NCBI RefSeq assembly: GCF_021044755.1 | Contig: NZ_JAJNOR010000001.1 | Coordinates: 186,001-250,000 of the forward strand | DNA: 64,000 nt | Direction: 5' to 3' | Source of the DNA: Lientehia hominis | GTDB taxonomy: Bacteria > Bacillota > Clostridia > Lachnospirales > Lachnospiraceae | In this document: positions 24,295 to 32,589 of the stretch, piece by piece | Layout: each line of letters starts with the position of its first letter | Position numbering within the stretch: the stretch's first letter is position 1 | Notes under the pieces: generated by a model | The model's input: the letters and a program-made list of their open reading frames with translations, nothing else | The model's database searches: none | Told to the model about the DNA's origin: nothing | Position numbers and translations under genes: made by a program

Positions 24295-26324
24295 ATCTCT
24301 TCCTTTCCAGTGAAACTGACGATATAGACCGGATTCTGTCCCATCATCAGCTGATGCTCCCCCAGCTTTTTTGCCCGGGAGACCATCACCTGGGATATCT
24401 CCCCGTCTTCTGTGTCATAAGTCTTCATCAACGAGACAGCTTCAGCCACCGTCTCCAGGGCAATGGCGTTTATGACAATCCGTATTCCCGGATTTTTCCG
24501 GAACAGAAGCTCGACGATTGGCTTCAGGTTTCCAGAAGAGCCTCCAATAAACGCATGAGTCGGAACCGGAAGCGTCTCCAGTGCTTCCGGCGCTTCCCCT
24601 TCTATGATCTCCAAATTGGGAACGCCAAATTTTCGTTTATTCTCCCGAAGGAGAGCGGCCGCCTCCGGATTTTTCTCTATGGCGTATACCCTTCCGTTCC
24701 CGGCCTGAAGCGCAGCTTCCACAGAGACCGATCCGGTACCCGCACCGACGTCATAAATTACAGAATCCCGGCACAGCCTCATCCTGGAGACCGATACTGC
24801 CCTGATCTCACATTTGGTCATCGGCACCTTTCCCCGTATGAATGCGTCATCCTCCAGACCATGGGTCACCACATGGCCGGCAGCCATGGGATTTTCAATA
24901 AAGGCCACTGCAAGAGAGTGAAAATCTTCTGAAAGGAGCGTCTCTGGAGTTCCCCGCCGGATGCGCTCCTCCTTATAGGAGAGCTTTTCCCCCACAGCCA
25001 AACGCACATCAGATAACCCATAGTGCAGAAGCTCCTTACAGAGCTCCCCCACACCGTCCTTCCCTCCGAGGAGGGCAAAGACCTTTCTATTTTCCCGCAC
25101 GGACTGTATCAGGTTCTCAAATCGGCCGTGGATGCTCATAAGTTTTGCATCATCCCATGAGATTCCCAGCTTTGCCGCAAAATAAATCAGTGAAGACATT
25201 CCTGGAATGCAGCGGACAAGGTATCCTTTTTCCTCCAAAAGCGGCTGCAGTTTTTTGGCACCGCTGTAAAATCCCAGATCGCCGGAGAATGCCACCGCAA
25301 TATTCCGATACTCCGGGTGCTCCTCCATCCAGGAAATCATTTCCTCATTTTTATAGGATACAAAGGAAGGTTTCTGCAAAGTCCCCAATGCCTGCAGCAT
25401 CCGTTCTGCTCCTACTACCGCATCGCATTTATCAAAGGCATTCTTTGCCGCGTCTGTCATCTGAGAAACCGCCCCTGTCCCAATGGACACCAGCACCGCC
25501 TCCCTTCGTTTCATTTGAAGGCCGTGTTCAGCCGGCGCATCTTCCTCTGCCGCGCCGGAAGGAAGAATCTCCATTTTCTCCAGAAGGCCGAGAATCTGCT
25601 CATAGGAATATCCCTGGCGCTCCTCCGGCCGTCCTACAATCACAACAGCCGCACCTGCATGCTCTGCCGCGCGGAGCTTCTCCTCGAATCCTCCGGCTTT
25701 CCCCGACGACTTTGTCACAAGGTAGCGAATGTCATATTCCTTCATGATGGCATAGTTCATTTCTTCCGAAAAGGGTCCCTGCATGCAGATAAGATTTCTT
25801 CCCTCAAATCCCAGCCTGCGGCTGGCAGAGACAGATTCTTCAGTAGACAGCACTCTGGCAAATACCCGTTTCCTGTAATCCTTTATTTCCGTATATTCCT
25901 TAAGCTCCTTGCTCCCCGTGGATGCGAGAATGTTTCCGGTCGTTTTCTTAAGATATTCTGCGGCGGCTTTCACACTGTCTACAAAGACTGTATTTCCGCC
26001 GTATTCTCCTGCCGTCTCTTCCCGAAGCAGACGAAAATAAGACAGACCGTTCTTCTCCGCCGCTCCTCTGATATTTGCAGACACTTCCACCGCATAAGGA
26101 TGAGTGGCATCGACCACACAGGAAAAGCCATCTGCCGCCATCAAAGATTCCATCTGTTTCTCATCAAGGCGTCCGGTCAAATGTGTGATGGTCTCACCTC
26201 TCGGAAGAAGCGTTTCTCCGTATTCTGTCGCCACACAGACCGCCGTCTGGACCGATGCGCCAGAAAGCCGTTCTGCCAAGCGCCGTCCCTCCGTCGTCCC
26301 TGCGAATATCAGTACCTTATTCAT
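24291..26324 (-). CDS. cbiJET: Triple fusion CbiJ-CbiE-CbiT (precorrin-6A reductase, precorrin-7 methyltransferase, C15 methylase/decarboxylase)
   Basis: This 677-residue protein joins three enzymes of the corrin ring pathway. Residues 1-250 match the CbiJ/CobK reductase (VLIFAGTTEGRRLAERL, VDATHPYAVEVSANIRGA, LVTKSSGKAGGFEEKLRAA). Residues about 273-470 match the CbiE tetrapyrrole methylase (VLVSIGTGAV at the start, AFSGDLGFYSGAKKL, CIPGMSSLIYFAAKLG). Residues about 485-677 match CbiT, with the SAM motif VIYDVGAGTGSVSVEAAL and FIGGSSGNLKPIVEL. A charged linker (about 253-272) separates the first two parts. CbiET fusions are common (CobL), whereas adding CbiJ at the N-terminus is less so. The frame is continuous and shows no damage. 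Confidence 0.92.
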   Translation of the reverse strand: MNKVLIFAGTTEGRRLAERLSGASVQTAVCVATEYGETLLPRGETITHLTGRLDEKQMESLMAADGFSCVVDATHPYAVEVSANIRGAAEKNGLSYFRLLREETAGEYGGNTVFVDSVKAAAEYLKKTTGNILASTGSKELKEYTEIKDYRKRVFARVLSTEESVSASRRLGFEGRNLICMQGPFSEEMNYAIMKEYDIRYLVTKSSGKAGGFEEKLRAAEHAGAAVVIVGRPEERQGYSYEQILGLLEKMEILPSGAAEEDAPAEHGLQMKRREAVLVSIGTGAVSQMTDAAKNAFDKCDAVVGAERMLQALGTLQKPSFVSYKNEEMISWMEEHPEYRNIAVAFSGDLGFYSGAKKLQPLLEEKGYLVRCIPGMSSLIYFAAKLGISWDDAKLMSIHGRFENLIQSVRENRKVFALLGGKDGVGELCKELLHYGLSDVRLAVGEKLSYKEERIRRGTPETLLSEDFHSLAVAFIENPMAAGHVVTHGLEDDAFIRGKVPMTKCEIRAVSVSRMRLCRDSVIYDVGAGTGSVSVEAALQAGNGRVYAIEKNPEAAALLRENKRKFGVPNLEIIEGEAPEALETLPVPTHAFIGGSSGNLKPIVELLFRKNPGIRIVINAIALETVAEAVSLMKTYDTEDGEISQVMVSRAKKLGEHQLMMGQNPVYIVSFTGKEEI

Positions 26325-26348
26325 CCTTCTTCACCCTCCTGATCGTTT

Positions 26349-27080
26349 TCAGACGTTTCGATAGCCTCTGGGAGTCACCATCTTCCCTCCGATATTCTTT
26401 GTCTGAGAATTGCCGATCCATACAGTAGTGAACATATCTACCTGAGTCTCCCGCAGCTCTCCCAAGGTCAGAACATGGCCTTCCTCGCCGCAGCGGCCGA
26501 TGTTCTTCACATAGCCGCAGACAGTATCCGGTTTCTGATACTCCAGAACCAGATCACACGCCTTCTGCAGATAATCCTGTCTTTTTTTGCTGGAGGGATT
26601 ATAGAGACAGATCACAAAATCTGCGGCTGCCGCCAGTGAGACCCTTTTCTCAATTTTCTCCCAGGGCGTCAGCAGATCGCTCAGGCTGATGACCGCGAAG
26701 TCATGAATTAGAGGAGCGCCAAGCACCGCCGCGCCGCTGGTAGCCGCGGTCAGACCTCCAATCAGGCGGAGCTCCACAAGCGGATATCTGACGCCTATCT
26801 CATACATCAGCCCCGTCATGCCATAGACGCCGGCGTCTCCGCTGCAGATCATCGCGACAGTCTTTCCTTTCATCGCCTCTTCAAAGGCCAGCTCACACCG
26901 GTCCACCTCCCGTTTCATGGGAGTGCTCATATATTCTTTTTCCGGAAAATGCTCTTTGATCAAGTCCACATAAACCGTATATCCTACGATCAGGTCGCTT
27001 TTTTTCAATGCCTCGGCCGCCTCTATGGTCATTTTCTCATAGGCTCCCGGACCGATTCCAATCACATATAATGTATTCAA
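26349..27080 (-). CDS. cbiH: Cobalt-precorrin-3B C17-methyltransferase CbiH
   Basis: This 243-residue SAM-dependent methylase contracts the ring to form cobalt-precorrin-4. It has the tetrapyrrole methylase start YVIGIGPGAYEKMT, the GDAGVYGMTGL motif, and the conserved VICLYNPSSKKRQDYLQKA region. The start codon is TTG at 27080: AGGAG lies 8 nt upstream and it overlaps the cbiG stop (TTGA), so it is coupled to cbiG. No ATG near the correct N-terminus exists. The C-terminal GNSQTKNIGGKMVTPRGY is also typical of CbiH/CobJ. Confidence 0.94.
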   Translation of the reverse strand: MNTLYVIGIGPGAYEKMTIEAAEALKKSDLIVGYTVYVDLIKEHFPEKEYMSTPMKREVDRCELAFEEAMKGKTVAMICSGDAGVYGMTGLMYEIGVRYPLVELRLIGGLTAATSGAAVLGAPLIHDFAVISLSDLLTPWEKIEKRVSLAAAADFVICLYNPSSKKRQDYLQKACDLVLEYQKPDTVCGYVKNIGRCGEEGHVLTLGELRETQVDMFTTVWIGNSQTKNIGGKMVTPRGYRNV

Positions 27081-28183
27081 TCCCAGTTCTCCTTTTCAAA
27101 CCGTATTTCAATTTTTCGCTTTGCAGCCGCTATGGTGATACCGCTTCCCGCCTGCTTCCTGAGCAGAACACAGCCGTTTCCGCTTCCTGCTGCAGCCGCC
27201 CGTTCGCATACGGAATCCACGCCTACTGTTTTCTTTACAAAATCCGATCCTGTATACACTCCCGGAACGCTGGACAGCTCTTGTCCAGAATAGAAACAAA
27301 GAGGGAGGCCCAGGGTCTTTGAAAGCTTCAGGAGGCCCTCTTCCTCCTTTTTCACATCTATGGTAGCGATCTTCTCCAGCGCCTCCTTAAATATCCCGGA
27401 AAGTAAGAGCTGTTTTTCAAGAGCTTCTTTCAGGCTCTCCTCAGAAACGCCTCTTCTGCAGCCCATTCCCACCGTCACGGTACGGGGAATCAGATATAAA
27501 GTATCCTTGCCGGAGTCCAGTTCTTGCTCCGACACAGCCACTTTAAGCCCATTCTGCTCCCGAAATGCCTCTATCGTCTCACAGAAACACAACTCTTCCG
27601 GTATCTTTCCTCCCCCGACATGCTGGCTGCTGTAAAAAGGAATCGTATTCCCGGCCAGCAAAAAAGCGGACACCCGCTTCGCCAGACTCCTGTCCGAAAG
27701 GATAAGACCATTTTTCACAGCAAATACATCTACCGCAAACCGTCCGTTTACATCGGTAGCGGTGGAGATCACCGGGACAGCTCCGGTGAGCCCCGAAGCT
27801 AAAGCAGCCAGCTCATTGGCCCCGCCCACATGGCCCGACAGCAAAGCTACAGCGAATCCGGCCCGTTCATCCATCACTACCACCGCCGGATCGGTGAACT
27901 TGTCTTTTAAAAACGGCGCGACTGCGCGCACGGCAATCCCACATGCCCCGATGAAAATCAGACCGTCGTACTCCAAAAAAGCCCGGCCGGTCCAGGTCTT
28001 CAGTGAGCTTCTCACGCTTTCCGGCTGATCCGCTTCCTGTGGATTCTCCCCGTCCTCCGCCTTATTCTTTTCCGCCCTTTTCTCATATCCTTTTGCCAGA
28101 TATCCAAGGCCGCGAAGCTTCCCGCACAGCTTCCGGTTCAACTGGCTTCCTGTCTCCGTAAAACTGATGACCGCTATCCGCAT
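27077..28183 (-). CDS. cbiG: Cobalt-precorrin-5A hydrolase CbiG
   Basis: This 368-residue protein opens the delta-lactone and releases acetaldehyde from cobalt-precorrin-5A. It has the N-terminal domain (VISFTETGSQL), the central conserved FIGACGIAVRAVAPFLKDK with VVVMDERAGFAVALLSGHVGGANELA, and the C-terminal domain with VGMGCRRGVSEE and the end-region IAAAKRKIEIRFEKE. Length is normal for CbiG. The ATG is preceded by AAGGAGA. It lies 25 nt after cbiF and overlaps cbiH. Confidence 0.93.
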   Translation of the reverse strand: MRIAVISFTETGSQLNRKLCGKLRGLGYLAKGYEKRAEKNKAEDGENPQEADQPESVRSSLKTWTGRAFLEYDGLIFIGACGIAVRAVAPFLKDKFTDPAVVVMDERAGFAVALLSGHVGGANELAALASGLTGAVPVISTATDVNGRFAVDVFAVKNGLILSDRSLAKRVSAFLLAGNTIPFYSSQHVGGGKIPEELCFCETIEAFREQNGLKVAVSEQELDSGKDTLYLIPRTVTVGMGCRRGVSEESLKEALEKQLLLSGIFKEALEKIATIDVKKEEEGLLKLSKTLGLPLCFYSGQELSSVPGVYTGSDFVKKTVGVDSVCERAAAAGSGNGCVLLRKQAGSGITIAAAKRKIEIRFEKENWD

Positions 28184-28208
28184 GGACTCTCCTTTTTCCT
28201 AAAACAGT

Positions 28209-28964
28209 CTATTTTACCGCCTTTCGGAATTCTGTGGTAAACGCCGGGTTATAAAGCTCTGAACGGTCATAAGTATCGCCCAGTACCTTCCCGACCACGA
28301 TAAGAGCCGTTTTCTTGATCCCGTTCTTTCGCGCCGTCTCCGCCAGTGTAGAGACCGTACAGCGGAACACCTGCTCATCCGGCCAGGTCGCTTTGTATAC
28401 GATGGCCGCTTCCGTATCCTCCCCATATCCGCCGGAAAGAAGCCGCTCTTCCAGTTCCGTAAGCATCCCTGTGCTAAGAAAGATCACCATAGTAGCCTGG
28501 TGAGCGGCAAGAAGGGAAATTTCCTCCTTTTCCGGGACCGGGGTCCTTCCGGCCATTCGGGTTATGATCACAGTCTGTGATACATCCGGAAGCGTATATT
28601 CCGCGTGAAGGGCGGCGGCGGCTCCGCAAAAAGAGCTGACCCCCGGACACGACTCAAAGGGGATCCCAAGTCTTTCCAGCTCGTCCGTCTGCTCCCGGAC
28701 CGCACCATATAGACAGGGGTCCCCTGTATGAAGGCGCACAGTCATCTTTCCCGATTTCTCCGCCTTCTTCATCACTTCTATAACTTCTTCCAAGGTCATG
28801 ACCGCACTGTTGTATACTTCACAGGAATCCTTCTTATAATCCAAAAGTGCCGGATTTACCAAAGAACCTGCATAGATAATCACATCTGCCTGCTCCAAAA
28901 GGGCTTTTCCTCTGACTGTGATGAGATCCGCAGCGCCCGATCCTGCTCCCACAAAATTAACCAT
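28209..28964 (-). CDS. cbiF: Cobalt-precorrin-4 C11-methyltransferase CbiF
   Basis: This 251-residue SAM-dependent methylase adds the C11 methyl group. The tetrapyrrole methylase motifs are VGAGSGAADLITVRG at the start, IYAGSLVNPALL, RLHTGDPCLYGAVREQ for SAM binding, and TRMAGRTPVPE in the middle. Length is normal. AAGGAGG precedes the ATG at a good distance. The gene overlaps cbiL by 8 nt at its start and is followed by cbiG after 25 nt. Confidence 0.95.
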   Translation of the reverse strand: MVNFVGAGSGAADLITVRGKALLEQADVIIYAGSLVNPALLDYKKDSCEVYNSAVMTLEEVIEVMKKAEKSGKMTVRLHTGDPCLYGAVREQTDELERLGIPFESCPGVSSFCGAAAALHAEYTLPDVSQTVIITRMAGRTPVPEKEEISLLAAHQATMVIFLSTGMLTELEERLLSGGYGEDTEAAIVYKATWPDEQVFRCTVSTLAETARKNGIKKTALIVVGKVLGDTYDRSELYNPAFTTEFRKAVK

Positions 28965-29652
28965 GATGTGCCTCCTTTACGATCAGCAGAGAATAATACC
29001 CTGCATTTTCGTCAATTTCTTCCACAGACCGATAAATCCTTTCATTTTCCATCCCGCAGTTTTCCACCATATAGGCTTCGCAGTCCTTCTTGCGGAGAAG
29101 ATCCTTGACCTCCCCCATTTTCTTTCCGGATTTCATCAGAATCTTAGTTCCCGAGAGTTTCAGAGCTTCCTCCGCTCCATAAGTAGCCGGTATCACATGC
29201 AGCTCTTCTTTCGTCTCCACAAGTCCCAGATTAAGCCTCGCAGCAGCGGCGCAGAAAGAAGGAATCCCATTTATGATCTCTGTAGGATATCCTGCCCCCG
29301 CCACCCTTCTGTGGATATAAAGATAGGTAGAATAGACCGTCACGTCTCCCAAAGTCAGAAACGCCACCTGCTTTCCTTCCCTGAGACATTCCATAATCCG
29401 CCCGGCTCCATTGTCATGGCTTTCCGCCAGCTTATTCTTATCCTTTGTCATAGGCATATCAACGCAGAGGAATTCTTTTTTATCGATTCCTTCCACGGCT
29501 CCCTCCGCGATTCGGTATGCCACACATTCTTCCTTCGAAGCCGCCGGCAGGGCGATTACATCAGCCTCCCTGATCACCCTCACTGCTTTTAAGGTCATGA
29601 GCTCCGGATCTCCCGGCCCGACCCCGACCCCATAAAGTTTTCCATTATTCAT
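28957..29652 (-). CDS. cbiL: Cobalt-precorrin-2 C20-methyltransferase CbiL
   Basis: This protein of 231 residues methylates C20 of the cobalt-loaded ring. Motifs are KLYGVGVGPGDPELMTLKAV, VAFLTLGDVTVYSTYLYIH, and INGIPSFCAAAARLNLGL. The start at 29652 is set by GGAGG 8 nt upstream and by homology to the family start. The open frame continues 73 codons further upstream but has no coding character, and that stretch overlaps the membrane-protein gene. Downstream it overlaps cbiF by 8 nt. Confidence 0.94.
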   Translation of the reverse strand: MNNGKLYGVGVGPGDPELMTLKAVRVIREADVIALPAASKEECVAYRIAEGAVEGIDKKEFLCVDMPMTKDKNKLAESHDNGAGRIMECLREGKQVAFLTLGDVTVYSTYLYIHRRVAGAGYPTEIINGIPSFCAAAARLNLGLVETKEELHVIPATYGAEEALKLSGTKILMKSGKKMGEVKDLLRKKDCEAYMVENCGMENERIYRSVEEIDENAGYYSLLIVKEAHHG

Positions 29653-29708
29653 CACTTTATCCTCCGGCCTCTTTTTTAAGAGACCTTTCTTTTTTCCATC
29701 CTGCCTCG

Positions 29709-30026
29709 TCACGGGCGTTTCCGGTATTTTTCCAGAACGGCTGAGTAAGCTATCATCATAGCAATGCACAGAAGCATAGTTCCCAGGATTGTCACAATAG
29801 CCCCCGGCGAATTTTGTCCGCCTCTTGAAAAGAGTCCAAGCACAAAGAGCAGAACAGAAAATAAGATCCATATGATTCCGACGGACCGATTATACCGCCT
29901 GATGTCTGTCACCTCCGGAGCTTTTACATTGGCCCAGAACCCCATCTGTCTCTTCGCAAAAAAACAGCTGACTCCCAATCCCAGAAAAACAGCGCTCACC
30001 AGACTCCAAATGACCATGAACAACAT
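29709..30026 (-). CDS. Small three-helix membrane protein in the cob operon, function unknown
   Basis: This 105-residue protein has three predicted membrane helices: about 1-24 (WSLVSAVFLGLGVSCFF), 49-67 (VGIIWILFSVLLFVLGLF) and 76-97 (AIVTILGTMLLCIAMMIAYSAV). A cytoplasm-like loop contains KRQMGFWANVKAPEVTDIRRYNRSVG. The loop recalls DUF3784-type small membrane proteins, but this is a weak resemblance. CAGGAGG precedes the ATG at 30026, only 15 nt after the cbiD stop, and cbiL follows 56 nt later, so it is co-transcribed with corrin-ring genes. It is not a known cobalamin gene. Confidence 0.68.
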   Translation of the reverse strand: MLFMVIWSLVSAVFLGLGVSCFFAKRQMGFWANVKAPEVTDIRRYNRSVGIIWILFSVLLFVLGLFSRGGQNSPGAIVTILGTMLLCIAMMIAYSAVLEKYRKRP

Positions 30027-30041
30027 ACCGCGCCTCCTGTC

Positions 30042-31184
30042 TCAGGATTTCCGGATCCGCTCCAGCATAGTAGCCGCGCCGGACGTCTGTCCCAAAATCC
30101 CGTATACGTTTGAAAATGTGACCGCCTCTGTCTCCATGCCTCCTAGGCACCTGTGGTCCAGATAAAAGCCTATCCGGTCCATGACGAGTTCCATCGTTCC
30201 TTTTAAATATCCACACTCTTTTAATATCCTCACCCCGTCATCGGTGGTGGGGGCTTCCAGGAGCTCCCGGAGCATTTCCACAGGCGCCCCAGCCTTAAGC
30301 GCCGCCGATGTAAGGAGTTCCAGCCGGCAGTCTGAATTTCGGGAATGGGTATTCATGATCCCGCCGGACAGCTTTATAAATTTTCCAATATGCCCTATAA
30401 ACAGTATCCCTTTCACTCCCAAACCCATAGCGATGTCAATGGTATCCCCGATGTAATTGCTGCATTTCATGGAGCGGGAAGGACTGATCCGCAGCTCATC
30501 TCTGGAAAACACAGTCCCATAGTTTCCCGGAATCACCACCAGATACTCCAATCCGCTTGATATCAGCACTTTCATTTCCACTTCTATGGACTTTATCAGC
30601 GCAGCTTCGCTCATGGGCTCCACAATCCCGGTCGTCCCCAAAATGGATATCCCCCCCTGTATTCCCAGACGCGGGTTGAAGGTCTTCTCACCAATCCTTC
30701 TCCCATCCGGCACTGAAACTGTAATGTTCAGATTTCCCCTGTATTCATAAGCTTCACATGCCTCTGATACCGCTTCTCTTATCATCTGCCTAGGCACCTG
30801 ATTGATGGCCGCTGCTCCCACAGGCTGTTCCAGTCCTTTTAACGTCACACGCCCTACTCCTTCGCCTCCATCCACAAAAAGAGGCTCTTTTCCATCCTTC
30901 TCTCTGTACTCCACTCGGGCGTAAATGAGTAAGCCGTTGGTGGCATCCGGATCATCTCCGCCGTCCTTTTCCACAGCGCAGCTGACCCAGCCCTCCCCTC
31001 TGCTTATATCCTTTATATCCAGCTGCAGAAGGATTCTTTTTGGCGTCATCAGATCCACCCTTCTGACCTCTGAGCCACCCAGGAGCATGAAAGCCGCCGC
31101 CTTTGCCGCCGCTGCGGCACAGGACCCTGTCGTATAACCGCACCGCAGCTTCTTATTCTGTTTCATCACATATTTTTCAAGCAT
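30042..31184 (-). CDS. cbiD: Cobalt-precorrin-5B C1-methyltransferase CbiD
   Basis: This protein of about 380 residues methylates C1 of the ring. It starts with the diagnostic LRCGYTTGSCAAAAAKAA and continues with GYTTGS-family blocks such as NPRLGIQGGISILGTTGIVEPMSE, VVIPGNYGTVF, and GHIGKFIKLSGGIMNTHSRNSD. The ATG at 31184 has GGGG 9 nt upstream and is preferred. An ATG five codons earlier (31199) has no RBS and lies very close to the leader hairpin. It is the first gene of the 19-kb cobalamin operon. Confidence 0.93.
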   Translation of the reverse strand: MLEKYVMKQNKKLRCGYTTGSCAAAAAKAAAFMLLGGSEVRRVDLMTPKRILLQLDIKDISRGEGWVSCAVEKDGGDDPDATNGLLIYARVEYREKDGKEPLFVDGGEGVGRVTLKGLEQPVGAAAINQVPRQMIREAVSEACEAYEYRGNLNITVSVPDGRRIGEKTFNPRLGIQGGISILGTTGIVEPMSEAALIKSIEVEMKVLISSGLEYLVVIPGNYGTVFSRDELRISPSRSMKCSNYIGDTIDIAMGLGVKGILFIGHIGKFIKLSGGIMNTHSRNSDCRLELLTSAALKAGAPVEMLRELLEAPTTDDGVRILKECGYLKGTMELVMDRIGFYLDHRCLGGMETEAVTFSNVYGILGQTSGAATMLERIRKS

Positions 31185-31211
31185 CTTTCGTTTCCCCATG
31201 GTCCAACACAG

Positions 31212-31236
31212 AAAAAGCCGCTGAAAACTCAGCAGC
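31212..31236 (-). terminator. Hairpin terminator in the cbiD leader (possible attenuator)
   Basis: On the minus strand GCTGCTGA pairs with TCAGCGGC (one G-U pair) across a four-base GTTT loop and is followed by five T. It lies between the promoter at 31272-31300 and the cbiD start, only about 25 nt before the gene. A terminator in this place would cut off the operon unless read-through is regulated. No cobalamin aptamer was found in the short leader. Confidence 0.6.
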
Positions 31237-31271
31237 CCGCTGTCATTCCACTGCTATTTACTTACGCAGAT

Positions 31272-31300
31272 ATTTTAACAAAATCGACATACTTTGTCAA
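31272..31300 (-). promoter_or_regulatory. Promoter of the cbiD-led cobalamin operon
   Basis: On the minus strand TTGACA (perfect) is followed by a 17-nt spacer and TAAAAT. Transcription would begin near 31265, giving a leader of about 80 nt to the cbiD ATG at 31184. Confidence 0.75.
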
Positions 31301-31356
31301 CGCAGGCACTGAACTCTCCACCGGATTTTCTGTGCTGTCACTATGCTTATGAAAAT

Positions 31357-31386
31357 AAAAAAAGCGGCATGGGAACCCATACCGCT
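31357..31386 (-). terminator. Terminator of the aldolase gene
   Basis: On the minus strand AGCGGTATGGG pairs with CCCATGCCGCT (one G-U pair) and is followed by seven T. It is 28 nt past the aldolase stop and upstream of the cob operon promoter. Confidence 0.88.
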
Positions 31387-31414
31387 TGTCTGTTTCGTAG
31401 GAAAACTCCTGCTG

Positions 31415-32356
31415 TTACAGAGCCTTTCCAGCAGAGCCGAGCACTTCTGCGATCTTATGCTTAACAACTGCCTTTACGTTAGCTCTGGCAGGCGTCAGAT
31501 ACTGTCTGGGATCAAAATGATCCGGATATGCCGCCATATGCTCTCTGATTCCGGCAGTCAGAGCCAGTCTCAGGTCAGAATCAATATTGATCTTGCATAC
31601 CGCCATCCTTGCAGCCTGACGAAGCTGATCTTCCGGAACACCGATGGCATCCTTCAGAGCGCCGCCGTTTTCATTGATGATCTTCACATACTCCTGAGGA
31701 ACAGAGGACGCTCCGTGCAGCACGATGGGGAATCCGGGCAGTCTCTTTGCCACTTCTTCCAGAATATCAAATCTCAGCTGAGGATTTGTACCAGGTTTAA
31801 ATTTATATGCGCCATGGCTTGTACCGATGGCAATAGCCAGGGAATCAACGCCGGTGCGGTCTACAAATTCCTGAACCTCTTCCGGCCTTGTGTAAGAGGA
31901 GTCCTCTTCGGAAACCTTTACATCATCTTCGATGCCGGCCAAAGTACCAAGCTCAGCCTCTACCACCACGCCTCTCTCATGAGCGTATTCCGCAACTTTT
32001 TTTGCAAGGGCGACATTCTCATCAAAAGGTTTTGAGGATCCGTCGATCATAACGGATGTGAATCCGCCGTCAATACAGGATTTGCAAATTTCAAAATCTG
32101 CGCCGTGATCCAGATGCAGAGCGATCGGAAGATCCGGATAAATCTCCAGGGCAGCATCTACAAGATGCTTAAGATATGCAGCGTTTGCGTATTTTCTTGC
32201 ACCGGCAGATGCCTGCAGGATAATCGGGGATTTCTCCTCCGCTGCGGCTTCTGTGATACCTTGAACGATCTCCATGTTGTTTACATTGAATGCACCAATG
32301 GCGTATCCACCTTCATATGCTTTTTTAAACATTTCAGTAGTTGTAACTAAGGGCAT
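31415..32356 (-). CDS. fba: Class II fructose-1,6-bisphosphate aldolase
   Basis: This 313-residue zinc-dependent aldolase cleaves fructose bisphosphate in glycolysis. It has FNVNNMEIVQGI near the start, the LHLDHGADFE metal-binding segment, ARGVVVEAELG-like VVVEAELGTLAG, and the histidine region IAIGTSHGAYKF followed by IVLHGASSVP. C-terminal KINIDSDLRLALTAGIRE is also typical. Length is normal. The upstream region (32357-32445) holds a minus-strand TATAAT at 32410-32415 with a weak -35, probably the promoter. It is monocistronic, with a strong terminator downstream. Tagatose-bisphosphate aldolase is a less likely alternative. Confidence 0.93.
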   Translation of the reverse strand: MPLVTTTEMFKKAYEGGYAIGAFNVNNMEIVQGITEAAAEEKSPIILQASAGARKYANAAYLKHLVDAALEIYPDLPIALHLDHGADFEICKSCIDGGFTSVMIDGSSKPFDENVALAKKVAEYAHERGVVVEAELGTLAGIEDDVKVSEEDSSYTRPEEVQEFVDRTGVDSLAIAIGTSHGAYKFKPGTNPQLRFDILEEVAKRLPGFPIVLHGASSVPQEYVKIINENGGALKDAIGVPEDQLRQAARMAVCKINIDSDLRLALTAGIREHMAAYPDHFDPRQYLTPARANVKAVVKHKIAEVLGSAGKAL

Positions 32357-32589
32357 TGTTTTTTCTTCCTTTCCTTATGGATTCTGCGCTTCCTTCGCGC
32401 TTCGTCTTTATTATATCATAAAGTCTCTATTTTAACAGTTCTTTTTTCACTAAAAAAATGCGCAAAATACAGGGGTTTTCCATTAACATTTTGTAAAAAA
32501 ATGTCAATGCTTCTTTCCGTATAAGTTTCACCAATCCCCGTAACCGACATATCATAAATCAACAGCATTTTCCTGAAAGGATGTTTTCC

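Noticed and set aside
25317..26342. Plus-strand open frame of 341 codons
   Set aside because: It is antisense to the cbiJET fusion, with shadow-like composition and no RBS or domain.
31184..31415. Search for a second cobalamin riboswitch ahead of cbiD
   Set aside because: Neither the B12 box nor the GCCACTG core is present on the minus strand in the short leader.
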